Shown here piece by piece: positions 36,501 through 48,054 of a DNA stretch of 64,000 nucleotides. How positions within the stretch are numbered: position 1 is the stretch's first letter; every line of letters starts with the position of its first letter. The DNA comes from Styela clava (lineage: Eukaryota; Chordata; Ascidiacea; Stolidobranchia; Styelidae). The notes under the pieces were generated by a model, which was not told where the DNA came from, did no database searches, and saw only the letters and a program-made list of their open reading frames with translations. Position numbers and translations under genes: made by a program. The stretch is taken from assembly GCF_964204865.1 (NCBI RefSeq), contig NC_135257.1, positions 248,001-312,000 on the forward strand. Reading direction: 5' to 3'.

Positions 36501-36639
36501 AATGAACCATGTCGGGAGAATATGGCTAGTGTAGACAGTCTGTGCAACCGATATTGAGGTATTTTTCGAATATTTTTTATTATACCGAAAAAACAACCGG
36601 GGCATTGCCCCGGTTGGCCTTATTGACGCGCTGCCACTG
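33599..36639 (-). mobile_element. hAT DNA transposon, copy 2 (nearly intact)
   Basis: Ends CAGTGGCGGC at 33599 and GCCACTG ending at 36639 match copy 1 at 190-3195, and the elements are nearly identical throughout. The subterminal hairpin is conserved at 36594-36616. Flanking octamers TGGGTATG and GATAAGTG do not match, so no target duplication is preserved. Recombination between elements or deletion of a flank is likely. A related but different hAT fragment lies just beyond the right end (about 36738-36860). Confidence 0.9.
33955..36099 (-). pseudogene. hAT transposase, DUF4371/ZMYM1-like, nearly full length
   Basis: The frame is open for 714 codons from 36099 to 33955, but the codon matching the copy-1 start is ATA, and no other in-frame ATG precedes the TTF finger; the nearest alternative is a TTG at 35919. 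Domains: TTF-type finger (ALFCFYCLLF to SSMEHL), SIQSDETTD and AQTYDG with the first two acidic catalytic candidates, HCYAHQFNL, and the C-terminal hAT dimerisation core SSADAERTFSTLKRIK. Near 34085 one G is missing relative to copy 1, which replaces the natural C-terminus with an out-of-frame tail of a few dozen residues. Lost start plus C-terminal frameshift argue it is inactive, though recently so. Confidence 0.88.
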
Positions 36640-36647
36640 GATAAGTG

Positions 36648-39600
36648 TCCCGTAACACCAACCAACATTGGGCAGAAATATCTGACCACATGTACTATTA
36701 TTACCGATCTAGTGGTATCTTCCGCACAACAGTATAAGGACGGAACAAGGCCGGTATTACAGCGATTCGAGGAATCCGAGTAATAGGCCATGGACTCGAG
36801 TCGAATCTTCCGAGTTGGTGTACAATCAGCCTCATCGTGATATCTCACGATATGTTGTAGCTACTTTTCATTGTGTAGAGTTACTTCATATTCTAAATGA
36901 AGCATCGACGCGCAGTGTTCTTTTCTCAACTCGATTATTGGTTATAACTATTCGTTATACGTTAAAAATATTCGGACGATATGGGGTCGCAGCGTCCTAT
37001 CAACGCGAAGCGAAAGGGTTTCTCAGATGAAAATATTTAAGTTCGCCAAAATGTTGTGGATTCGAGTTTTGGCGGAGCTTAGCTAAAGATTTCCGAACTC
37101 TTTCTCAGATGTTTGATCAGGTGTTCTTTACGACCTTGGTAAATTTATAAAAATAAATACGTACGTACAATTCTGACTTATTGTATAATGGCTCCGGGAA
37201 CAAAAGTTTTTCAACCTTTTGAATGTTTCTAGAATATTCCCATTGGTTTCCGTTGGTGTCGGAGCGATTCTCACATTCTATGTTATTTTATCGACATACT
37301 ATTTCTGAAACCCTAATAATACTCACTAAAACTCTTACACATACGACTAATCCCTTCTTTCGTGTACTTGAGTATAGTTTCTTATGCTTCAGCGATTCCC
37401 GACATGTAATTTAAAGTTGTTACCTCCAACGACTCGATACTGTGCTTTTTCTTTTGATGGGTTCCACCAAGTGGATTGTTCTTTAAGTCAGTAACGACAT
37501 ATATATGTACAAATAAAATGTATATATATATATATACATTGAAAGTAGTATCGTTCCATAGCATGCATTATTTCTAGATAATTGTGTTCCATCGATTTGC
37601 GTCATGAACTCTATTTTAATCGCGTGTAGTTTTCGGGAAACAAATTTATTTGAAATTCATTACAGTCGTTTTTAAACTTAATAAATTCTAAAGACATTAA
37701 TTACCGTGACGATTGCAATTATTTGTTATCAAGTTTCATCGCTATTATCTTTACTTTAGTGGGTGTTGTTGTTATTTAGCACCTGAAATTTGTTTGGAAA
37801 ACTTCCTTGCGGTAAAATATAGGGATTCAATTGCATATACCAGAAACTAGTTGGGCGTGCGATATTACGCTTGCGTCACATAAGATGGGTCCCAAAGATT
37901 TTGTTTGTGAAACACGTTGATAAAGACTGGTAACGGTACACTGGTAGGTGAATATTTATAATTTGTTTGTATATATAACATTGAGTTGCATATCAAAGAA
38001 AACAGCAAGAATAAATCCCGGGTCGCTGATTACTTCAAAGCGGTTGTCACTGGCTCGCCATGTCATCCGCAAATATAATTCAGGGATCACTGATACAACA
38101 GAAATATTCATGCCGAGATTCTTCTGTTCGGTGCGTTATTAAACACATACCCGAGGACCTGTCAAACATTGAAATAACTAAATTTCTTGCTAAATTAGGC
38201 GTTTCACAAACCGATTGACTGAAACGGTAAACAAGCTCAGCGTTTGTTTTTGTTCTACTGACCTAATTGAAACATAACACAAATATTGTTTCTTGTGCGG
38301 TTAAGACCGGATTTTGAGATTCATTATGATCATCCGTCTCCGATCAGTTGTTTATATTCTGACAGATATCTAAATATTGATGAAAATTGCGGCAGCAAGA
38401 AACGTTGTACCTGTTTGCTATGGTGAACATAACACGCATCATGCAATGCTACCCCGAGCTCGGATTAATCACTAGGCAGACTTGGCACATGCCTGCGCGG
38501 ATCACTAAAAAGCATATCCAGAAGTCGGAACGCATACGCGGCGGAAATGTACGTTACATTTGTCACTTTCTCGCATCATAAAGTGGTCTCGCTTACTTTG
38601 TTACGTTGGAAGTTACTGTATCTGCAGCAAAATGTAAACTGAGGTACAAGCTTTTATGGTTTCCGAGCCGATTTCGATTTTTATTCAAAATTTGCGACTT
38701 TGTTGTCATCCGACGCGGAGTAACTTTTTTAAATCCGCAACTTATCTTCAGTAATTACAACGAGTACTCCCAATGAACCAGTCGGCCTACGATGAATTGT
38801 CTTACCTGAAGAAGGCAAAGCCTAGACACATTGGGACCGGGCTGACCTAGGCTCTAAATAAATGAGTGCTCCGGCGTTATAACTATCCCGGAATAAAATA
38901 AATCTTGCCGAAACGTGTAAATTGCATGATAGTGCTGATGTTAGCTTGGTAGTACTAGTTATTTACTGGGGTATATCACTGACTTGGTCTGAAATATTTC
39001 ATATTCTTTCCTATACCTGCAAGCCAATTGAGCGCGATGTCAAAACGGAATGGTGGTTGGGAAAGAAATCAAGAATTGAAGAAGAATATATGGAACACAG
39101 AATATAGATTTCATTTTATCAAGTCACCGACCGAGTGGATAAAACAGTAGCGACTCGACTCGTCTCCTATTTTTAAGTTTCCTAAATTGATAGTTTTGTT
39201 CTTCATTATCGAGAAACATCAATGCATCACATAATTGTTAAATTTCTACTCATTCTTGACATTGTGTTTTATTAAAGCTATGTGTTGGGGGTTGTTTATA
39301 TCAACGGTCAGACAGGGGTGGTATATTATGAAGTCAAATATCTTGGCTATGTCAATGAGACTGCATTAGATTTGAAAATAATTGCTTTTTAGAGAGCGGA
39401 AAACTGTAATTATGACCAAACGTTGCAGGCGTCTATAAATTTGCCTTATTTCTAGGATTTGTCTTGCATGCTTGATGATTGCTCATAAAATATGCTGAGG
39501 TTCCACGTGTAGCATATATATACGTGATAGACATTTTACTGTCGAATCAAAAAACTTCATTTCAACTATTACAAACAATTTGAAGTTTTGTGAAAATATT

Positions 39601-39669
39601 TCATACTGGAAGGTGAATAGAGATGAACAATTAGAAACAAATGCAAACAATTTATATATATATATACTA
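36648..39669. other. Intergenic between hAT copy 2 and SLCO gene A
   Basis: It begins with the hAT-related fragment at 36738-36860. The remainder is AT-rich with a TA run near 37519-37536 and short ORFs without recognisable domains. The last few hundred bases hold the SLCO gene A 3' UTR. Confidence 0.45.
36738..36860. repeat. Fragment related to the hAT at 12618-13657
   Basis: The stretch around 'gattcgaggaatccgagtaat' and 'actcgagtcgaat' is the reverse complement of the right subterminal region of the element at 12618-13657 (GTAATGCCGG, then the TTACTCGGATTCG and GATTCGAGTCC motifs). It is one element end without its partner, next to the right end of hAT copy 2. Confidence 0.65.
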
Positions 39670-42600
39670 CTATAGTTGCGTTATTTGATGATATTCATCT
39701 TGTGCGCCATTTATAGATGCTTCTGTAAATTCCTTGTCGTGAAAAGCTAAATTCTCTTTCTGATTTTGCAAGCTCAAATCGGGAACTTCAACAATTTTCT
39801 CAGTCCCAGATGTTCTGTAAAATCTCATAGCAAGATAGAAGAGAAGAGTCGATAGAGCCTTGAAAGCCATGGCTGAAATAGTATAAAAACAACCAACAAT
39901 CTAGTTGTAGAAAAGACTATTTCAATTCAAGAAGTCAAATCCATTCATATTCAGAAGCAACTTACAAAGGCTCATGAGATTGATTGCTAGCTGATTGCTG
40001 TCGTAAATATAGCATGATCCCAATTCTTTCGGACAGCTTTTTTCTTGCCACAATAGACAAGTACTGTCGAGTATGACTCCAAAGACTAGAGGCCCTGGTA
40101 TGCTTCCGAATGTCCTAAGAAGAAAAACTTGCAGCCCAACAGCAAAAGAACGTTGAGAATCGGGAACGCACCTGTGCCAAAGTAGTAGTATATAGTGAAT
40201 ACAAATAAATCTTCAGTTTAGTCTCTTTAAAAACAATTTTAATTTAGTGCAAACACTCGCAGTCGCAGGTACTAAATAAAGTACAAATCGAATTACAGAA
40301 TCGACGTTTAAAAAAAATTGACTTAAAAACTTGACTTAAAAAAACCTAACTTACAATACAAATGCCATCTATTCCTGGTAAGCACGATATAACATAATTC
40401 TAAATCTAAAACACAATGTTCCGCGTAATGCCCGCCTTGTCGAAAACTAGCGATGTGTTCAATACTTATTCTCACTTTTTACCTTAGTATTACAAGTTGA
40501 CATGGAGTACTTATTATAAAATTCAGCAAAGTGATGACGAAGAAGACGGCCATGTAAGGAATAATTGCGTCACATGGATTCTCGCACAAACTGAGCGTAG
40601 CAGTTGATTTCTCACCATTCGTGGATTCCAAAACACAAGAACAATTTCCAAACGCCTTTGTAGAAAACAAAATATTAATATTAGTTAAAACGCTATTTTA
40701 TCGTAATAATTTAATAACTACACTAGTTTATTTCAAAGCATTTATTCAACAGCATATACCCACTAGTTTAACATCACATGATTATAACGTTTCTAAAAAC
40801 TATTAAACCTACAACATATTCTGGATAGTATATGCTGCACCCTGCATGGCAAGCAGAAAAGTAGCTGAAATTTCCCTGGCACACAGGTATGAAATATTCC
40901 TCTTCGCATTCCCCACAATTATTGTTACATGCGGCATCAAGATTGGTGTTGTCAGGTCTTTGAAACGGATATCTGGAATGTGCGTAAAACATAGTAAGAA
41001 GTCAATATTAATAAATCATTCTAAAACAGACATTATAAATAGATGGGTTAAATAAAAATACGCCAATAAAAGTTTGAACGAAATAGTTGATAAAATTATT
41101 AATATAAATGATATTTTTGACGAGGATAGTAGCGAAGACAAGACAATGTAAATATAGATATTCTAGGAATGAATTATAATAAGGTTGCTGTGAGTAAACT
41201 AATAAGAGTAAACTAATTAACACACTTTTGGGGTCACTGAACTCGAGCGACTATCTTTCTAAGAGCATTTTTCTAATATATGATTGTAGATAATATAAGC
41301 AGGTCAACGGATTGAACTAGATAATCTATAGGTAACGTGTTGATAGAAAAGTTTATCACATGTGTTATATTATGAACTTTGTATTCTATGTTGCACTTCA
41401 ATTCTTTTAAAAAGCCTGCGGGACGTTCAAAACTATACTATAATATGTTAAAAAGGATACGGAATGCGTTTGGCAAACAAGTATATAGATAACACTCGCC
41501 AACAAAACAAATAAAGAAAGAGCAGTAAGAATGACGTACACCAAGATGCGCACCTGTAATACCATTTAAACACAATGTGATATCTTGAAGTAGAAATTCA
41601 CATAATAACAAGAAATGTAATTCTATGCTGATAGGAAGAAAGATTGCATTGGGACTGGGAGTATGTTAATAATGGAATAATGGAATGGCGCTGAAATTAT
41701 GCAAAATCAAAAAAACGGCAAAGAAAGATTTTTTGTATGCTAAGGTTCACAGTGCACAATCAATTTATTATATTTTCTGAAGCAGAAATTGATAAAATAG
41801 TAACGTTCACTTATTTGTAATAAGCAAGGCTAGACAAACAAAGTCAGTTAGTTAAATTAAATAGAATCATTTAATTTAGAATAATCTGGCTGTAAACCGA
41901 TACACATTACTGTTTCCGCCAAAATCCCTCGACCATACCTTCGTTGACCACGATAAATCGTAAGAATATACTACAGCCTAGATTAGCACGGATAAGCGAA
42001 GTCAAGGCTTCGAATATATGATAATCGCATATTAACTTTGACATACTATTGCGCTAAATTCAATTCAGGTGTATATCTCACAAATTTTTATTGAACCTCC
42101 TGATAATAATATTTGCTATTTTTCACATAGCGACGCTTTGACAGCGACGTGTTCTGAGCATTTATCACGGAAATCGTCTCGTCTCAATAATTCTGCCTCT
42201 CCGATCTAATTAGAAACTAAAGTTTTAACCACCAGTCGCCACGTTAAAACTGATTTGTTAGACCCAGAGAAAATGATGAAAGAATAATTCGCTATGCGAT
42301 GCAACAGATTTTTGTTTAGCGCCCTCACCATCTAAAAATCATTGCCCTTATTCATGGCGTCAACTGCTCAGAGAGCTTTAATAAGAAGTTTGCACTTTAT
42401 TGCTCAATAGTATCTCTGTCATATTTGAGCAGGTGTTCGCTCGACTTTCGGGTAACCTGCTTGGTTTAAATCAAAATAAAGTTACAAATAGGATTGATAT
42501 CGACGCCTCGACATTTTTTTTTCAGGAATATACTTTTTTATAATTCTATTCCACGTAGCTAATTTTACTTGAATTGTTTCTCTCGTCTAATGATATCTAT

Positions 42601-45600
42601 GGATTTGTCTGCGGCTTTTAGGATGCTAGTAGTCGATTGCAACTAGCTTACTGGCACTCTTTTACTTTTAATTCTTGCTCCAGAGATTCTTTGGGCAAAT
42701 TTTTATAAAAGTAGTCATTACTCGTATGATACTGTCACTCCTGCAACCTTTGGATCATTGCAATGATACAATCCGATCGGCGACAGTATAATTACACCTA
42801 TGATACACGCCATGTTGAGTTTTAAAAGTTGTTTCGTTCGCATGTTAAATTTGCTGACAAGACCTCCGGCAATCAAGTGACCTAGAACACCACCAGGAAG
42901 AGAGATGGCACCTGGAATAGAAAAATTATTTTTTATTCAGAAAAATGTTATATAACTTCATGTAAGTGGTTTGCATAGCTCCATACAATTTGTTACGTTT
43001 GGCACTCATTTTGTAAGAATGATCAATTTGATAACAAGTTACCTATTAACTGTTTTTAAAAAAGTGTGCTATCGAAACCCTTGGAGTGATCTAAATAATG
43101 CACATCAGACAATTTGCACCCTATTAATAAAGGTGGCCCGCATAGCAAACATACATTCATATCATCATGCAACAACGTTCGAGTAATAAAGTATGCAGAC
43201 TAAAAAATTACAATACTTTCCTACTGAATTGTACAGCAGTAATGCATTGTTACTAAACTGTGTTTTATAATAGTATGTTTTACCTGCATATAAAGCAGCT
43301 GCTGAAGGAGTTGTATTATACTGATTTTCAATGACTTTTGGCAAGAATGCTGTAAAACCACTGATTATGAAAGCTTCTGATGCGCCAGCAGCAACAGTCA
43401 GAATGTATGTTGGGTTTTTAAGCAGGGTCATAATTGCTACAGGCATGTCCTTGATTGATTTCCCAAAACCCTCCTTTTCAGTTATTTCTGCTCCTGCATT
43501 CACATGAACCTCAGAATCACGCTCAGCTCGAGTTTTTGCACTACCTAAATATTAAATAGAATATTATAACATGATTAATAAAGATACCGCCGTTCATTTG
43601 ATGCATTTTACGGTATATTAATTGATTATTGGGTACATTACAGTATTTTAATTAGGTATCATTTTTAGGGATATGTTTACGTATATATATTCACGGTCAA
43701 TCTATTTTTTGCAAATATGCACAGCCATCAAAATAGATAAATTTCTAATGCTCACCTGGAAACTGTTTCGGAAATCCGAACATCGGTATCATCACCAGTA
43801 TGTAGCACATTCCAGCAGATACCAAATGTCCGACCCACCATGCACCGACCCAGCGAGGATCGTATAACGTTAAATCGCCCCTAAAATAACCAACACCAGT
43901 TAAGATGATGTGTATTGAGTGACTAGTTTCGGTCAGTGTTAAACGTTTGTACATATAAACGATGGATAAGTCATAGCCGCAGTCCGTTTCTTATATTTCA
44001 AGAAAATTATTGTATATATATATATATATTAAATAAAAATTTGTAAATCAAAAAGGCGCGACAAATGACTGTGCGATGGGAAAATTTTCAAAATACTCGA
44101 GTTGATTATAATTGTCTGGCATATAACCAGTCAATAGTTTTTTGGGGAAATACTAATTTCTTATATGTATAGGTATCAATAATCAGGGTACTTGTCAGCG
44201 TCTGGTTCATTGAAATCCACATATACTGTAAGAAGATATCCACCAAGTATGTATCCAAATACAGGACCCAAGAGTGACATGGCGTTTGCAAAGCCTGTAT
44301 AAAAAATTCTTAATTCAAGATAAGTCATTGGTTTAGCTTGACTTTTGTAAACGAGCATTATGTTACGTAAAGTATTCGACATTAAAGGCGTTCCAAAACC
44401 TAGAGATTTTAGAATGCCGTGACAGTACGGATAAATACGTGTTATTCAAGCAAAATACCCCGTTTTGAACGTTTGGAATATCGATGTGTTCAAATCGTTT
44501 CCAGGTTACAAGTTTATTACTATTTGTACCTCACACCAATCCGCATTGTACAAAATCACAAAATTTAATAAAATCCTGTGGTAAAAGTCATCCACTGGCG
44601 TGATTGATTTTTTAATTCTATAAATAGATGATACAACTCAGATAGAAAGAAACTTTCACATGGTAAATGAAATCATACTCAAGTATAGAGGAGATTTTGC
44701 TTTTGGCAAACTGTCTTCTAAAACTGCATAGGACACAGTATATAATGGAACACATCCCATTCCTTGAAGCAACATTGAAAATATAAAAAGATACAAATAT
44801 CCATGTAAGTTTTCGCTTTGTTCTGAACAACTTATTGTTTTGTTTGGGTAACACAGAGCTGAGAAAAAGATTCATTTACAAAACATTAATGATTAATTGA
44901 ATTTATATAAATTAAAGCTCATTCAAAATCAATAGCTGAGGTGAAGTATTTTATTTTACTGTTTTCTACACTGAAGGTATAAATGTCAGAATATGACCAG
45001 TAGATAGGGCCAATTGTATTTGCTGTAGATACTAAGATTAACTATTTTCTATGTTAAAGACCGTAAGAATAAAACTTCAATATGCTTTTCCCAGCGCCAC
45101 TACTGCGAAGGGAATGGTTTTATAGAAATGATTGTATGTATCGCGGACATATATCAATTATGCCCTTGGACAAAAATCGTATTCTATATAAGTTGTATTA
45201 TTGTTGAATAAGATAATCAACCAACTTATGGAAATAACACTTGATTTAACTTACCTGTGGTACTGTCACCATATTCGTAAAGACTTGTGGTAAAATGAGG
45301 AACGGCAAACAACAAAGCTCCCGTACCAAGAAAAATCGATCCTATTGCCAACATCTTCGGCCGATGGCCTCTGTTTGCATAATATGTCACAAACAAGACA
45401 AATATCCAGTACCCAATGTCGTAAGAAACAGCGATTAATCCTGTTTCTGAACTTGTGAATCCGAATCTTTGCTCCAGGGTAGTTATGATTACATTGAAAA
45501 TTCCATTTAGCAACATACCTAATTATAAACAAAAGTTTAGACTTTGAACTGAGAGGAGTAAAATTTTGTTGATGTAACTGATACAAACGTTCTCTGGGTT

Positions 45601-45905
45601 GAACTTGAAATAAGCCTTATTTAATAAGGCCTTTGTATCTGGTAAATCAAACAGTTCGACCTGCGACGTGAGAACGCTTTATGGTAGGTTTGGAAAAGAT
45701 ATTGTAAAAAAAGTTACAACACACTAAATACAAAATAAAACTCACCTTGAGCTATCAGAAATAAGGAAAACACAGCGAGAAATCCAAGCGGGTTATTCCC
45801 ACACTGTAAAATTTTTGGTTCACATCCACAATAGCCGTAGTTTCCTTCAAACTCTTGACCTGGATATCCAACTTCATCCTTGCTTGAATGTTTTTGATAA
45901 GACAT
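39670..45905 (-). CDS. Organic anion transporter, SLCO4-like (gene A), 11 exons
   Basis: Exons: 45905-45746, 45518-45255, 44858-44679, 44294-44192, 43880-43756, 43544-43284, 42911-42722, 40972-40813, 40655-40483, 40171-39966, 39872-39670. Coding length is 2025 nt, 674 residues, all junctions in phase. The OATP signature DPRWVGAWWVGHL lies at about residue 243, in the usual place before TM6. Other family landmarks: QSSETG-like SSETGLIAVSYD in TM2, GPVFGYILGG in TM4, and a Kazal-type Cys-rich extracellular loop at about 428-481 (CNNNCGECEEEYF to SACHAGC) followed by NCSC. Exon 10 encodes PDSQRSFAVGLQ and GSIPGPLVFG. Twelve membrane spans are expected for the family. Such proteins carry amphipathic anions, hormones and bile-type conjugates sodium-independently; the substrate here is unknown. 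Closest subfamily by eye is SLCO4. It is a tandem paralogue of gene B upstream. Confidence 0.9.
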
Positions 45906-47022
45906 TTTGAATACACTAGAATAAATAATAAAATAATATCATTAGCTGCAATCGGGCCCAATACGTGGAGAAATCATTGGGAAGACGGTCTACATTGTGC
46001 CCATATTGCCTATACAACACGCATGTTCCATGACGCTTGCTCCTGCATATAACTGTGTGGAACAGCAATATAAACTTGAGAAGAAAGTTGCTATACCTAA
46101 ATAACATATTACTGATTTGTAAAGGCCAATGAAATTACTTGAAATGAGACAGAAATGCCGACGAGATTCTAAAATAAGGCCGTTTTGTCAAAAATATGAC
46201 GTTTCAATTTTTAACAATAAAACAGAAGTAAGCTAAAATGAGAGGTATTCGTATTTATCGATCTCATCAGAAAAGAACCACCACCAACGATACATTGCTA
46301 AACTATAGTTTCTGCAATAACTCACATTGTGCCCCTTGCAAATTTTATTATATTACTAGACAAACGTTTTCAGGCAGAATTGTTTGCAATAGAGCTGTTA
46401 TGCGACATGAGCATACAACGATCTAAAAAGAGACCAAGATAAATGTGCACTGTGTCTGTTTGCATGTATTATAAACGAGAAATGTTTGATGATTGTTTAA
46501 TGATCAAAAATAACTGTAGCATAGAAAGCGGAATATGTCTATAATAGACCAACACTACTACAAAAGGGAACTTTCTGGTTCAATAAGTGATTTAACGATG
46601 AACTGATTGCATTGTCATTTCAAACGGGTTGACACGAACTGCTTTTCTATAACAACACACCACGTATATATATATAAGCTTTCCGACTGATTTTCATTAA
46701 AAAACTTTGCATTGGAATTATTTATTATGCTTTCCTCTATTGTATCGCAATAAGTCGAAAAACCGTTGCGACAAAACGTCAAGCGTCGCAGTACTATATA
46801 AAGCTAGGATTTTCGGTGCTTCCAGCAGGTAACATTTGCTTGTGCACTGCTTGGCCTAATGCATCTATGCTTCCGGCAGTGTAAAATGGTAGAGGCATTG
46901 ATTACAGGTGTTATATTTTCCAAATATATCTGACCTGGCATGTCTCTTGAAATTAGAGTTTGGCTCCCAACAAAAATTTATTAATCTCTTTATGTGTTAT
47001 AAATTTCGGTGACACTCTAAAT
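45906..47022. other. Upstream region of SLCO gene A
   Basis: This contains the promoter and 5' UTR of gene A; the coding start at 45905 is the first ATG of the frame. No clear TATA box or other motif decides a transcription start. Short ORFs here carry no domain. Confidence 0.45.
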
Positions 47023-47898
47023 CAGGGTAGTCCAACCTTTTTGTCCAAAGGGCCACATTTAGTTTACAATTAAATGTGCGGGCCACTCAACATGGTAGTT
47101 ATGTTTTAGTTTTGCTACACTGACTACAGGTTAATGAAAAAACAAGCAATACCCCCACGCCAAACCTTCACAATTATTAGAACAATGAAACTCTTGTTTC
47201 CCAACCGCTGATGGGCCGCCATCAGTGGTTATTTCGAAAGTTTTGCCAAAAACGAACCAAGACACTTGATTATTTTCATCACAGCTCTCAACAAATCAAT
47301 GCCTGGAGTCGTGCCTTTAATTGGGACAATGGCTGAGAGCTCTTCGGTTATTTCAAAATCATCATTAACTCCCCGCATGATTAGCAGTAGACTTGATGTC
47401 AGTGCTTTCGTCAAGCGCCAAAAAATACGATGAAAACTTTCCCGGTTTCGCTCTTCAACACGGCGTGAACCGTCTGTCTTGACATGCCTATTTTTGCAAA
47501 CGCCTCTTTTATTTCCGGACATAAAATATTGGCAACCCGAAGAATACATTGCTCAACGAATTCTCAAGCTGAGAATGGCTTCGATTGTTTCGCGATTATT
47601 TCTGACACGAAGTAGCTCGCTTTTATGTATGTATTGTGGTTTTTATGTATGTAGGCCTACGTAGCGACTATGGCACCTTTATGTACCGATATCTCCTCCC
47701 AGTTGGTTTCGATTCAAAATGGCATTCATGGCTCGTTTGAAAGGGCTGGCAGAGCGCATTTTAGGAAATTAAACAAATCGTTTGTATTTTTGCATACTAC
47801 ATCACTCGAATAATAGTTATACTCAATTTTGTTTTTATTAAATTCCGAAAAATACAGCGCGGGCCACTCGAAATGCTTCCGCGGGTTGGACGGCCCTG
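47023..47898 (-). mobile_element. Decayed hAT element with GTF2IRD2-like transposase remnant
   Basis: Ends are CAGGGTAGTCCAACC at 47023 and GGTTGGACGGCCCTG ending at 47898. The 8-bp flanks CTCTAAAT (47015-47022) and CTCTGAAT (47899-47906) agree at 7 of 8. The minus strand from 47549 to 47229 encodes a transposase piece (LIMRGVNDDFEITEELSAI, then KGTT), the central motif of the Charlie-type hAT group that gave rise to vertebrate GTF2IRD2. The catalytic and C-terminal parts are missing. Confidence 0.85.
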
Positions 47899-48054
47899 CT
47901 CTGAATAAATCCGCCCCCGGAAGAAAAAAAAACTATACAAGTACCGTCACTACGGTGTGTATTGTTGCCAAGTTAGAAGTAATGAAGAAGACAGTACATG
48001 CACACTACTCCATTTTAGCCTATCTAACGTCGTAGTTCTTCAGGTGTTTTACTC

